Positions 12,301-27,100 of a DNA stretch of 64,000 nucleotides are shown in pieces. The stretch lies in assembly GCF_001649575.2 (NCBI RefSeq), contig NC_051433.1, positions 9,493,126-9,557,125 on the forward strand, given 5' to 3'. Source of the stretch: Kryptolebias marmoratus (lineage: Eukaryota; Chordata; Actinopteri; Cyprinodontiformes; Rivulidae). Made by a program: the position numbers and the translations under genes. Under the pieces are notes generated by a model that was not told where the DNA came from, ran no database searches, and saw nothing but the letters and a program-made list of their open reading frames with translations. How positions within the stretch are numbered: the first letter of the stretch is position 1; each line of letters starts with the position of its first letter.

Positions 12301-15138
12301 ATATGTGGTGAATAGTGGTCTGGGTAGGCTGTGAAGGTGAAGCAGGCCTTAACCTCAACACTAAAAAGGAGTGTGGGGAGGTGTTTAAACAAAATGATTC
12401 ACAACATATGCTCTTAAATTTATGGGGTATATTTTCCTAAACATGGCCACATAATCGATTCTCACCAGACTCCATCTCTTCCCTTGCAGTTGTAATGCTG
12501 CAGATCAATATATTGAGGGTCAATTGATATGTCTCTGATCACATGGATGACTGGGCGAGACCTTAAGGACGAAGAAATGAGACAGAAAAGAAAATTATGA
12601 CTAAATGATGGCATTTCCTCATTGCTTAGTTAGATTTTTTAAAAAAAGCTAAAATGTTTTGACGTAGCCTTAAATTCAAACTATAAAATCTCTAGTCAGA
12701 TGTTTATTACAGAAATATCTTTGCACATTTTGTTTTGATTTCTAAAAAAGTCTGTACTTACCGGAAGAGGACCACTGAATCGTTAAGAGAACCAACTGCT
12801 ACATCTGGATACTGGTTTTCATCAATATCCAGACCCCCTGAGATGGAATATCCGAAACGTCTGACGTCAAAGTCATGGCCATCCAGAATCTAAAGGGATC
12901 AAGACGGCATTTACTCAGAGTCACCCTTAACTTCTATTATTTATATACGACCTTTTTAGCTAAATTTACCTGAGCAGGTTTAGTCTCAATTCCAGCATCA
13001 GAGCCTCTGTAGATGAAAACTTTTCCATCTTCATCAAACGGCGCTCCCACAGCAATATCTGCATAAAAACAAAAACTTATTTGCAACTCTTAAAATTCTC
13101 AGATGTTTAGAAACTATCAAACACAATGACTTACTGCAGCGTAGTTTTCACTTATTCTGTATAAGACAGTAATAACCTTATGTTATATAACTCTGACGTC
13201 TCTGGTTTAGATTTATGATTTACTCATGAACTTAGTAAGTAAATAAAAAGCGTTGCTCACACCTCCGTATCCGTCCTGATCGAGATCTCCGATGTTGCTG
13301 ACTGTCATCCCGAACATGGAGTCGTAAGTCCCGTTGAGGCGAATTGGTCGAGCCTGATCGTCCCAGTGACCGAAGGGGTTCAGATACACATAAACAGCCC
13401 CACCAATCTCTGCTTTACGGTCAAAGAAGTTTGGAGCTCCGACAATCAAATCTGTCCAACTATGAATAGAAAAAAAACTGAAATTAGGCCTAGATATTCA
13501 TTCTTTATCCACTCATCTCTGATTAAAAGTAAAGAAGTACAGTCACTTTTGTTCTGTATTTGGTTGCAGTCATTTTTTGATGTCCGTTTTATAGATGCTA
13601 TGTAAGGTTTTCTTTTTCTTTGGTCATTTAATTTTTTATTTAAGGCCACATCAAAGAAAGTTTTTACCCACAGATAAATTTTGATTGTTTGAAATGCATT
13701 GTTATTTGTTTAGATACAGTATTTGTACCACTACAATGTGTTAAATGTATATTGTCATGTAACATATTTTATCTGCAGTGTTTGCAAATGGGCAAACAAT
13801 GATTAGCTGCATCACACCACTGAGCAGACTGAGCCTTTTGTGAAGTGGGCTAAAACAACAAAACCTAAAGCAAGTCATCTGAGACTGAAGGGGACAAAAG
13901 GTAGAGAAGCAATAAACAGAATGGTACTTTTTGTTTTATTAGCTCAAAGCAGCTGAATATATTCGACTAGATCGTCCAATTAAAATGAAGTAAAATGAGT
14001 ATAACATGGGCTCATTCAGAGATTTCTTAATTCCACTGTAAAAAAAAAAAACTGTAATTTTTATGATTTGGTAATTTTCTTTCTCACTTACAAATACACT
14101 TTATTCTAAATCAAATATGAAATTCTTTCAACTTTGTTTTATTTTTTTTACAGGATATAAAAACAGAATTATTTTAAAGGTAAGAAGTTTTTAAAAGGCC
14201 ATAGTTTGTGACTTCAGGCATCAATCCAATTTCATCCACAGGGACACAAGCCCTGTATCTGTCCAAGTTTTAGTGTGAATGCATTTATTAAGGCTATGCA
14301 AATGTTGAACTTTATGAAGTTCAGTGGAGAGATGGAGGATGGGCAGAGAAAAAGCTCAATAAAATCTGCTGCTGATTCAATTCACTTTCTTTAAAATGAT
14401 AAAATAAGCTTTGGCCTTTAACAGGGTTGTGATCTACCATTGCTGCTCCTTTTTTAAAGCAAAACTTGTATTTTTACAGTGTTGTATTTTAAAATTTCCA
14501 TGTTTGGCCCTTCATAATGTTGTGATGACTTCTTTAGCTCTGTTCTCACCCGTCGTTGTTGAGGTCTGCAGTGGCCACTGAATACCCAAATGAGGATGCC
14601 AGCTCCTCCCCCCAGAAGATGTGCTGCGGCACCAGTCGGTGCACGTTGTCCTTCCTCAGCAGCACCACAGCTCCTGTGTGATTGGCTCGAGGTGCACCGG
14701 CCACAAAGGTCAGCTCCCCGAGGCTCATTATGCCCATAGCTGAGTCTACAGAAAATCCTGGTAGAGGAAGAGGAAGAGGAAGAGGAAGAGGAGGGTTCAG
14801 GGTTTTGTATTGAATGTGAGGTTTTGTGGCTCCGCTCTTCACAGTGTGCAATGTTCTGCTCATCTTCTTCCTAATGAAATGTGTGCCCTAAGTGACTATT
14901 GATTTTATGACAAACTCATGATGGGTGAAAATGTCGTGCGTTGGGTTTGTAAAGGATCTGTGCATCTGCTGATAAAAGCAAACGAGCTGTTTGCGACAGG
15001 AACACGAGGAGATGTATTGCCCTTCGTCTTTTGAGATTCATGAAGCTGCAGCTTTGCATCAGTTGCCTCGACTGAGGTCAGTATGTAAATAAAGTAGAAG
15101 CACATTAAACAGATTTATTACCTGGAAGATCTCCTCTG

Positions 15139-15176
<38 letters not shown>

Positions 15177-18100
15177 TTACATCTCTGTGAATGTTTGTGT
15201 GTGTGTGAAGGAATGTGGGAACATGTTTGCATGTAAATCAACCAAAGCAAAGAGGTGAGGAGTGGAGTTGTGTTTTCTTCATATTGAGATTGTGTCAGAA
15301 GTTTCAAATGAAGCTGGGAGAAATAATGCAAACCGCATCAGATATTCTACATGAACACAAGCGAGCACATGCATTTTGCTTTTCTGTTAAAAGCATGCAA
15401 AGAGTGAGAAAAGGGAGGACACTGAGGACATTTGTTAGTTCTGAGTAAACATGCCGAAGGAAACAAAATAGGTACAAAAAAAAGAGCAGCTCCGGGGTGG
15501 CAGGTGTGGAATGTAACATGGCAGCTGGATGGAGACAAGGTGCTACTTTTTGCTTTACAAGGTGGTTTTCAGCAAGCAGGCCTCCAAAGAGCTCAACGCT
15601 GTAAAACTAAACTTAATAAGAGTGAACCAACAGTGGGAATCTAAAGAAACAGCTTGGTTTTATTTGATTACATCATTTTTACTTCATTACTTTACTACAT
15701 ACACACAAAACAGTACATAAAGACTTTAGTTCATCTTTACCGAACAATTTACAAGTTTCTTATATTTATATTTGCATTTTTGTCATCATGACCACTGATT
15801 AAAACAATAAAATAAGTTCAATTAACAGGCCATATTTATCTTCTATTTTATATAATAACAATCAAAATTTCTATTTTTAGGTAAAATTCAAAGTTACTAC
15901 AGGCAGTGTTTTACTTATTTTTTATTTTACATCCATTTTAACTATCTTTATAAGAATGTAGCCACCCTGTAGACCCTGTAGTCTTTATAAAATCTGGTTT
16001 TATCCTGCAAATTTGATGAATATTTGGTTTAGCTTTAACCCTTGTTACTTTTTTTGTTATTCAGCAAGATTATACCTTCAGAATGAAATATTATATTCTT
16101 TGAATGAGACCAATATATGATAAGCAGGTTCAAATCTATTCAACAGGTTCTGTCATCTTGATAGGCATTTAGGCACTCGCTTCATCTGGTTAGGATCAAT
16201 GAAAGCATGTGAGTTATAAAAGAGGGCTAAAAGGTCATGAGAGAATTAGTGTTGTCAAGGAGACAGCTCAATATGCTAAGGGTAAGCAGGCTTAGAGGAA
16301 TGTGAATGCAGAGATGTATGGTAGATCCACACAGTGAAGAGTGATAACTGGACCCCAACAATAAAAATGAGCCGATCTGGTTTAACAGAGGCTGGCTCAT
16401 TAACTTCACACACAATAAATATTAGGATAGTCATTAAAAACGCTTCACACATCACCTTCTTTAAGTTAAATATAAGGAATATCTCTCCTTTATATGTATG
16501 CCGTTCTTAAGGTGGTAAATTCAGTCCAGCACTTGTGAATCTAAAATTGTGATTAATTTTCTACAACCAGAAAATCAGTCAAATATTTTCAGACTTCTCT
16601 GGCTTTTCCTCGTCCTCTAACATGAAATTAACTTCTGTTATTTTTATTTTTGTTCATTTTAAACAGAATAACTAGGCCAAGATTGGTCATTAACTAATTT
16701 GTGATATCAACCCACCAACAGTTCATGATTTAATGTTAAAAAAATACTTTGATCAAAAATAAACTGATTTTATAAATCCCATAAATGATTATAAACTGTA
16801 CAATCGATGAGTTCTGCTACAAAATCAGATACACAAACCCTACACAGAAGCACCAGATAAACCACTATTTCCACTACTGGTGAACGCTGTATAAAAAGCT
16901 CTTAAGCAGATCAGGTAGTTCTTCTTTCTCCTATAAAATCTTGAATCTATCTGTATTTCTTTGAAGACATTCAAGGTTCTGTTAGGTTCATCTCTTTTTG
17001 GATCAGTGTGCAGGTAATTATTTTATTAATATTAAACAAAAGTTTTAAAGTCTAAAAAAGATAATAAATCTCCTGAAAGATAGGTTCCCAAACCAGTGGG
17101 TGATTCTGTGATAGCAAAATTCAATTCTTCTTTCCAGTGTGTTCATGACTTTTTTATTCACACTTGCAAAGGTTAGTTCATTAAACGCTACAATAAGATG
17201 ACAGATAGTAAGATACTGTGCAAAAAATCTGAATGTTTTAAATGATCTAAGTTTCCATTCTAAAATGTAAATATGCAGCAGAACAGGGCAAACAAGATCA
17301 GATCGAAACTAAGCCTGAATAAATTCAAATACCTGTAAGGCTGAACAGCAAAGAATATTATACTCAGCATTTGGGAACAACTGATAGTACATCCGCTCAA
17401 GGGTTTTGGAAAGAAACGTAAATGTATTCAGAGGAGATTTAATTGCTTTTACCTCGTATTTGCACACCAAAGTTTTTACCTCCTCAAGTTTTACATCCAA
17501 ATGCTTTTATGCACAAACTTAAAAAAAAACTATTGTGAACATGTTATTGACAGAATTTTGTTGCAAGATCAGATGTGTGTAAGTGGAGTTTGAGATTGCT
17601 GCAGTAATGGACGTAGGCTCACTCTTGTCTGTTAGTTAGACTCTTTAACACAATTTTGTTAAGAAACTCCAACAATCAACGGGAAAACCACCACCAAGAT
17701 CCCCTGGAAAGCTTCATCCAGACAGACACACAAACTGACAAATAGGCTGAACACACTACAGACAGTTCTACAGACAGGACGGACAAACACCCTACAACTA
17801 TGCAATCAAAGAGAGAACCATCTTTTTAAATCAATAACTAGTTATTTGTTTAAAAAAGATAAAAAATTGAAATAAATAGTCACTCAGAATTTTGAAAATA
17901 CACTTTGGATGGCTGTCTCTTTATGACAGGAAAGACAACTTCCTACAAAGTACACATATGACTTAATAAAACTCTACACAGGAGGAAGCATTCAGTTAAG
18001 ACAAAGACAAAGACAGAACAGATATCATGTCCACTACAAGCCCAGTCTGGTCCAAACATAAACACTGCACGCCTACAAACCTAAGTAGCTATTATGAGCT

Positions 18101-21100
18101 ACATCCTCAAACGGGGTGGGCCTCTTGGAGGGCTCCAGAGTTTTGTACAGCAGTGCATCTTCCACGGCGCTAGCCATGAACAAGAGCCCTATGGCCCAAA
18201 AGGACAAAAAAGAAAGACAAAGAAACAGAAGGAGGAGTGTGGGAGGGGAGTGATGGAGTGGTGAAATGGTGAGGGAGGGAAAAAAAGGGGGAGAAGAAGA
18301 AAAGGGGGGGAGCGCAGGTGAGACAGGTTGTGATTGGTTGGTGCTTTGTTTTCGTGGAGCAGTTTCTCCTGCAGAACCACTGGGTTCCTGGTGGACAGAT
18401 GACATTTCAGGCTCAGACTGCACTCAGTCCACTACAATGTTTGTCAAGTTTTCCCGCCTTCAAACGAGGGTGGAAGATGGAATGATGATAACATCACTGT
18501 AGTGGGGATAGAACATACAATATTTTCCTTGTTTCCTCATAAAGAGGCATCATAAGAATTCATCTCAGGCCCCAGTTAGCTCAAGGCATTTTTGCCATGT
18601 CCACCCACTTTTGTGAGCCTTTTCTCACAAAACAAGAGGGAGTCATATTTAGGGTTTTATGAGTCATACCCAGAAATAATCCTCAGGGAATGAGAGCGAC
18701 ACTAAAACAAGTTTCCCCTCCTGTTGCTACTGTTCCCGAGTTACAGTCTGAGCCGTGGTGTCATCCTCCCCCAGCCCTCTCTTTCTCTCCTGTGCACAGG
18801 CAGCAGTGAGCAGGGAGGGCGAGTCCTACCAAGGTAACTGTGGTTAGGCACAGGAATGAGCCTGGCATTATGCTCTTTGTGATCTGCCACCTCGTACGGA
18901 CCGTCATCATAGAAACCAAGGTCCAGCAGAGTCTGGTTTAGGAGCTGGACGTGCATCTCACCTAGAAAGGGAACAGGTGAAGGCACAGCAAGGCAACAAC
19001 AAAGACATATCACAGCATACAGGCATCATACAAGCAGACTCTGAGCTCAAGCTTTTTTTTACTGTCAGCACAGCGTATAGTTGAACTTATAAGCATACAA
19101 AAGACAATTATGTTTTTACCTTTTCAAACTACCCACTAAACCTGCTTTTAAAATGGCTGCAAAGTGTTTGATTACGATTTCAGACATTCTTTTAACTTGC
19201 TTCTGTTCAAGATATATTTTTTCAGCTGTTAGCAGTTTCAGCTAACCAAACAACCTCCTTTTGGTTTAGGAAACAGCAGCCAGGAGGAAAAAAAAACAAG
19301 ATTAAGCTTATTGCATCAGGCCATTTGTTTACTGCTTTAGTGCAAATTCGCATTGTGTGAGCCTGTTTAGAATATTTTTTTTAATTATTTGACAACTTCT
19401 TAGAATCCGAAATGCATAAAAAAAGGCAAACAGGCAGCAAAGGACATTTTGAATTTCTAACATCTCTCAGTAAAATTAATACACTGGTGTTTGTGTAGAT
19501 ACTGTAACTCCAAAAGCTTTTTTAAATAAATGAATATCATTGTTTGTGTCTGTGTTCAGTTAGTAGGTCCATAAATTTCAAGAATTATTCTAATTGTAGT
19601 AATACATTAATTAAACATTTTGCATGCATTGCTTTTATTGCTGATAGCTTACAAGACAACAGATTTTTATTTATTATTATTATTATTTAGCCTTTAAAGC
19701 AGTAGCACATTGATTGTAATGATACAACTTACCTGTTACCTGGAAATCTTTTAAATGCCATTTCCAGCAAAGCTTTCTACATTTGATATTTATACTTGAT
19801 TATTCTTAGAGATGTTTAAAATCAAAAAACATACAACTTCTAGACTTTAACAGGGAAGCCTTTGTCATTCTCAGTCAGACACGTTACCTTTCCAGTTGTA
19901 TGTTCCTGGCGCTCCAAACAGAATGAAGTTCTTGTCCGGACTGAAACTGACAGACAGGCCCTGCTGACAGAAACCAAACTGCTCGTGTCCCTGCGCCCGG
20001 CCCTCGCAGAACTTCCATTCTCCTCCATCCAGGTCGTCTCGCCTCGTCAGGTCGTCACTCAGGACGTAGCAGCGTCCAATGGGGTCTCGAGTTTCTGAAG
20101 ACTGACTCACACGTTGCCTCAGCTCGTACAGGTGAGCGCAGGTCTTTTGGAAAGTAAGAAATCACATGTGTGGGATACCAGTTGTTAATTTTTACACAGT
20201 TTGACATTCATTGACTGTGACTTGCTTAAAAATTATCTTTACTGGCTTATAGTTATAGTTTCAGTACTTACCACCACCTTGCCTCCAATCCCCTGACTCT
20301 TGACTGTAACTCCGAGCCACTGGTTGTCTTTACTTTCTCTGTCGGGACTTACTGAGTGAAAACACAGAAGCATTAATCATGATGGTTTCCAAACTGTAAA
20401 TCAACCGAACTTGAGCTCAGACTCAGAAGACAACACTTTTCATGCAGTGCATTATTAAGATCTAAAGATTTTCAGTTTTTTATAAGTTAAATAAAAGTAC
20501 CACATATCCTGTAGCCAGATTTAATGGAAATGGAAACTTGTTGCATGTACACTGACAATTAATCGCTTGGTTTTGCACCAACAAAATAGAAATGATTTTA
20601 TAAACGTCCAAAACAGGACTGCAGCTTGTCACCAGGACTGATTTCTTAGAACCAAAAATGTTTTTTATTCATTAACAAATAATGAAAACGTCAATATGCC
20701 CTAACCTGATATTACAAATGACTGAGAAATCAATTATTGATGCTAAAAGCATTATGTTTCACTATCAAAACTGGTAATTTTGTAGATCCTTTAATTCTGG
20801 AAGCACAAACTTACTGTCTTCGTCGATATTGACCCTCTCACAGTCGTACTCCTCTGGTGTGATTGGACACCTGAAAAGGGCTCCTGGTCGACTTCCTCTC
20901 AGCAGGCCCTTTCCTGCTGCCTGCGGTGCCCCCACAAGGATCCTAAACAAAATTCAATACAAACAATGACTAATAGTTTACAATGTAGTTATAAATTCAT
21001 TCAAAGCAACAGGCTTTAATCTATTCGTATTGACGCCATGCAGCTCAGGAGAAACTACCAAATCCTGCTCAGAAAAGTGACTTTAAATCTACCTCACCTA

Positions 21101-24100
21101 AACAGCTTTGTGATATTTCTGTGTAGGTTTGTTTTTCTGTATTACAGCCATAATTAGTCATACTGTATTTTACGATCAAGGCGAGGAAAAGTTTTATTTT
21201 CAGTGAGGTGGTGGCTGATATTTTGGGGCCAGTGTCACTGCCCTCTGCCATATTAGGAATGGCTGATTCAGATGCTATTTAAAAACTGAGTGTTGAGCTT
21301 CATTCCACCCAACACCATCGGCTGCGGCACCAGCATGACAGCGAGAAGCACAGGAAACGGAGGCTGAGAGAAGAACAAAATACAGAACATGAAACAAAAC
21401 AAAAACAGAAATTCATCCTCGAGTGAGTTTAGCAGTAATCATCTCACAGCAGTCTGATCTGTTGTGATAAAACCCAGAATACTCAGTAATGACTGGTTAG
21501 CTCTGTCTTTACTAAAAGGTTTTTACCACCAGCTCCCCTCAAATCCACCATTTTACAGTCAAAACTTAAAGATATCTTTGTAACTACAAAACATTTTACC
21601 TACAAAACAATAACTGTTTTTTTATATTATTATATATATTATATATTGTTAAGAAAATTTTACTAACTCATTAGCCAGACAGAAAGTGAATAAATCAGCT
21701 GTCCTTTACAGGGATTTTGTTCTTATTTTCCTCCTGGTTGGTCTTACAAATGATTTATTATGCAAAACACATGACGCTGATATCACCCACAGTGCAGAAG
21801 CGTCGCCTTCATGGTTCAGTGATATTTATAAGCAAAAATGTCATGCACTCATTGTTCCAATTACACATTGTGAACATTTGTTGCTTTTCTTTGTCTTATG
21901 CAACGCATAATTCTCAGTTTTAGGTTTTAAAGTCTTGATCTATAAAATATCTGAAGATGTCACCAAACATTGAAGAAGTTACTCAAAATTAAAAGTGAAA
22001 CTTGACCTGTCAATGTGTGTTCAACCAGTCAAACTATTACAAGTGGTCTGAAGTAAACACTCACAAGTTTCTGACCCTCTAGGTTTAAAAACATCTAATT
22101 CAGTGAGCAATAAAAACTTGTACTTGAAAACCATATAACAGCTGACGGTAGAAGGAAAAAACTACTTTAATTTCAAATCAACTTACATTGACTGTACCTC
22201 AACAGAGTGATGTTTAAACACTTTTTTATATAACTTCATAACTCTGCAAATCACCATCATTTACACAGTTAACTAAACTTTAGAACAAAATTACAAAATC
22301 GTAAACAGGATTGGGAGTATAAAAAATACCTCTTTATGCTCCAACATGTACAGATGCAGGTGTCAGGATGTCAGGCTGGAAGATCTAATCTGTCAAACCA
22401 GCATTATTTGGAGAAGAGATAGGATGACTCCAAATGCGTATATTTCTTAAACTGTGCAAGTCTGTGCAAGAAGTGAGATCATTCTTTCTGGAGGCGACAC
22501 TTCATCAAGTAAAAGATACTGCATATAACTTGAATTATTCTTCTGTAGACCTGGGAATTAAAATTATCCTTGTCATTAAGGGATATCCACCTCCTATTGC
22601 ATTCAAAATTTAAATGATCAACAACAAAATACGTCTAAGCCCTTCTGTTTATATATAATTCAGTGTCTAAATGAAGGTAATGTTAAATTTATATCAAACA
22701 AAACATGTCTGACAAAGATAGTCACAGAGCAAATGTGATCCATCTAAAATGTATATATTTTAACTACATTATTTCAATTTTCTGAAGCTCTGAACATATC
22801 AAATTTGAAAAACTATTAATTTGAACAGGAAGAATAGAAGCAGCCTAAATCTACTGTTGCTCAGCAGACAGACATGAACACCTGTCCAGGCTTTGACACA
22901 CATAAACCACCACGGCTGAGTAATACTTTCATCTATTAGTTCTTTTTAATATCTGAGCCAACTTCATTGTTTCGGGTTGACTCAGATTGTATCATCATGA
23001 TCTCCTTTAATGAATTCAGTCTCCAGTAAATCCACATTTGGGATGGTGTGTGTAGTTTTTGCGGTGTGTGACATGGGTGGGAAGGTTCTTGTTAGTGCAG
23101 ACTGAATCTGGAGAAGATACCAGGGTGTTGAGTGTGACGATGGGGGTGTTTATTGAAGAACCCACATGAATCCTGACGCCACAAAGCCAGTACCAGCATT
23201 CATGGGAGAGTGTTTGTGGATTACATTGACAGGATGAGCACACTGATCAGATAAAGGACCTGGTCTCTGTCTGTTGGTCCCGTCATGTCTGACAAACTGA
23301 TTAAAACAAGTCCAGAGGTGTTCTTAAACACAGCAATGCAGATATCTATACTAATATGAGCATGCTAATAGGGCCAAAATGGCAGCTTTAACATGTTGAT
23401 GTTAAAAAAAGATTATTTTTTTATTCTCACCATCTTAGATTGCTGAGGTTAATGGTAAATACATTTATTCTGCAGGGTTTTAGTCACACCCAGGACACTT
23501 TAAAGGTCTGCACCTTTTTTTTCTAATGTTGCGTCTGGTAAATATTGATTAATCAATCATAAATTTAAAGTAGGGATGGTTAATACAAAAACTGGAAATG
23601 TTGACATTTCCTGCACGAGAATTTCTCAGGAGTTCTGCACTTACGTTTCTTGTGAAGTATGAAATGTCCAAACCAGAACGAACTTTGTTTTTGACATCTT
23701 GGGAAAACAAACAATTTTCTCAGTCCTTGCGGAGAATGGAACAAGCTCATTTGTTGAGAATCACTCTCAGCCAATATCACATAAAATTTTATTTGTAATA
23801 TCTGTAACACTGACTGTATTAGCCATTCGTTTGTTTGTTTTCTAAGGTCGATTAGCTGGGGCAGCCATCTTGAATCGGGTTTACTCCAAAAGCTAATTCA
23901 TTGTAGATGTACATCCACTGCGTCCAAAGGGCCTCTTTACATGACACCTCCCTAGGGAGGTGTTCCGAGCATGTCGAGACCCCAGAGAAGACCCAGGACA
24001 CACTGGAGAGACCATGTCTCTCAGCTGGCCTGGGAACGCTTTGAAGTTCTCCCTGAAGAGCTGGAAGAAGTGGCTGTGGAAAAAGATGTCTGGACTTCCC

Positions 24101-27100
24101 TGCTCAAGCTGCTGCCCTCACGATCCAACGCTGATAATGGATGGATGGATGGATGGATGGATGGATGGATGGATGGATGGATGGATGGATGGACGGACGG
24201 ACGGACGGACGGACGGACGGGTGGATGGATGGATGGATGGATGGATGGATGGATGGATGGATGGATGGATGGATGGATGGATGGATGGATGGATGGATGG
24301 ATGGACGGGCATCCACTGATTTTTTTCTGATTATTTCATTTGAATATTTTTAATTAGCTCATGATATATTTTGCTAACACAACTCAGAAACAAATAAACA
24401 TCCACATGTGTGTGCGCACACACACACACAACCAATTACATTATGATAAATAGAAAAAAAAATAATGAGGTGAGAAAAGAAGCAATCAATCATCAGATGA
24501 ATGAAGCTATCCATCATTTTTTAATCAAGTAATGTCATTATATAAAGATAAAGTAGAAAGGAGGACATGGGTTAATTAGTGCAATCTACTTTCATGATGT
24601 TTTTAAAACTAATTTTTGGTATAAGGTCAGGGGTCTTAAATTGCTTAAGCATGCCTCTGCAGTGATTTGTGATGTATAACCCCTGCTCCTCCACAGCAGT
24701 CTTCATTGTTTCTGTAGTGGATCACCACAGAAACAACACATACACTCATCACACAGATGTGTTTACTGAGGGGAGCATGTGCAGTGACCCCAACACTTTC
24801 TCTTTATAATCCCATCCACCCCTCCCCCATTTCTTTACCCCCAATGCGTGCACGCAATCTTATAACCTCCCAACACACACAACTGTTTCACTGCAATCAG
24901 GAATCACATCAATCCTGAAAACAGTCGTCCTGAGACCAGTAGAAAAAGACAGTTCACCACACAAATAACTCAGATTAAGATTATTCTTCACTAAATATAA
25001 AAATGGCAGAAAACAAGTTATGTAAAAGAGCTTTTTGTTCTGTCTTGACCTTTCTCAGAGATAAGCTCCCATCACACTTACATTTTGATAAACTGTTTAT
25101 GGAAATTTTACCAATGCCTCTGCATTTCCTCTGCCAAGGGTTAGCATCCCAAACTCTTTTGATTTTCTTTTCAAAATCAATTTTAAAACTCAAGCGACAC
25201 TGAGCCTAAAAAAATCTAAACTAACTGTTCTTTTATTGCTACAAAAAAGAGTTTACGCAGCTGAGCAAAAGCTCCATTAGTGCATATAAACAGCTGTAAA
25301 CATATAAATCAACACACAAACATTTGCATTCTCAAGAGAATTGAGAGCTCTATTTTGTTTGTTACACTGACATTCAACTAAAAAGGGAGAAAAAGTGGAG
25401 AAAATCATTTAGGAAGGGAGGAGTCTGGGTTTTAAAGGGGACTTCAGAATGACTGCATGCAAAACAATTAAAGTCAAAGTTATGGTTCATTTTATAATTT
25501 AAATGTGTTAGCAAGATAGAGATAAAGATAAAGTCGACAAAAGTTAAATTAAACACACCAACATTTAATTCATTTCCAAAAGGTCCTGCTCTCATCTACT
25601 GTGTGCTCACACTCATTAACATCTGTCCATCACGCAGCAGTGTGAACCTGTTTCTTTGTGGACAGTGGCTCGAAACAATCAGCATGAGGCCAAAAGCTCT
25701 TTAAGACCTCCATTATTGTCCTGGAGCAGGACTCTGACCTTTGACCTAAGCACACACTCCCTCACATTCATACAAACATACATGCGATGGACTATTTGTG
25801 CAAGAAACGACATTAATAAGAACCCAAGTGCACACATAGCTCAAATATTTATTCATAAACAAACTCATGCAGATGCCTATCAGACAACCGGAAGCTGCGC
25901 AAACAGCTGTGTGAACTACAGATCCAGCACCGCCTCACTGTCTCACAAAGCTGAGGGGTCTTTTTCAAAAATCCAGCTTTCACACCTGACACCAGTTTTG
26001 CCTTTCTTTTAAGCTGAGGAGGAAAACAACAGCTGAGAATGAGGTGACTGAGCTATGCATCATCACGTTATTAACACCTCAAATCTGACCAACTCTGGGC
26101 AGAAGAAATAACAGTTGGGCAACACGTTAAAAAAAGAGCAAAAAGAGAGACAGAAACAGCTGCATGTCTGGGCAAAAGGTCCTATGGGATGATGTGCTTC
26201 TCTGCCCGTATTTGTGACTCAACTTCCTGCCTAAATTATTCATTTCTGGACATCCCAAAGACCGTTTACGGAACTAAGTAAAATATTTTGCGACACTGCA
26301 GAGAGAGTCGATTTGAGGCAGAAAGAGATTACACTACAAGGGCATTGGTAACTTTATCCTCACTGCATATGCATCTTTAACAGCCCCTAAGATCACCACC
26401 TGCCCCACTGATCAATAAGTGAACATCCAGTTTCAGACAGAGTCGAGGTAATGATTGGCCCTCAGGTCTGAAGTGTAAGGCACAACCCCAACACCAACTG
26501 TCCCCAGTTTCTCTTTATCTCATTCTTTTGTCTCCCTTCTTATCCACTCGTCCATCTATTGATCTATTGTTAGAGGATGTCTTGCATAAGTACTACTCTG
26601 TGTCGGACCTTAAGAAGAGAAATATTTGAAGTTGAAATCTTTCTTTGGTTTAAAATTTGAGAGCTTAGAGTGTTTAATTTTCAATTTCATTGTCTCAGTT
26701 TCTTACCTTATTGTCAGTCTGAAAATAGGGAATCTCTGGTCTTTTCTTTTTACCATTACTGTTATTTCTCATGGATTTATTTGCTGGAACTTATTATTCC
26801 TATGAGTTAGGAACCAATGCTCTGCTTCTGGTATGTGAGTGGACACTCAGATGATATTAATAAAGAACAAATGCTTTGAATTGTTAATGATTTGGTCACA
26901 TTTAGTGACAAGCAACTGATTCTCTGCCCTTCGTTAATCCTAAAAGACTGAATATTGCCCTTGTATCAAATCACAATTGTTGTCATCAGTTGTTTAAAAT
27001 TACATTATTATTATTATCATTTATCTCACTGCAACTCCTCAGTCCCAACCATCCTGGATTATGTTGCAAAAAATAAAGCAGAATCTCATATTTATTGTAG

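Noticed and set aside
23960..24353. Open frames of WMDG or IHPS repeats on both strands as protein genes
   Set aside because: They are translations of the GGAT microsatellite; only the LINE-derived part upstream has protein-like homology.
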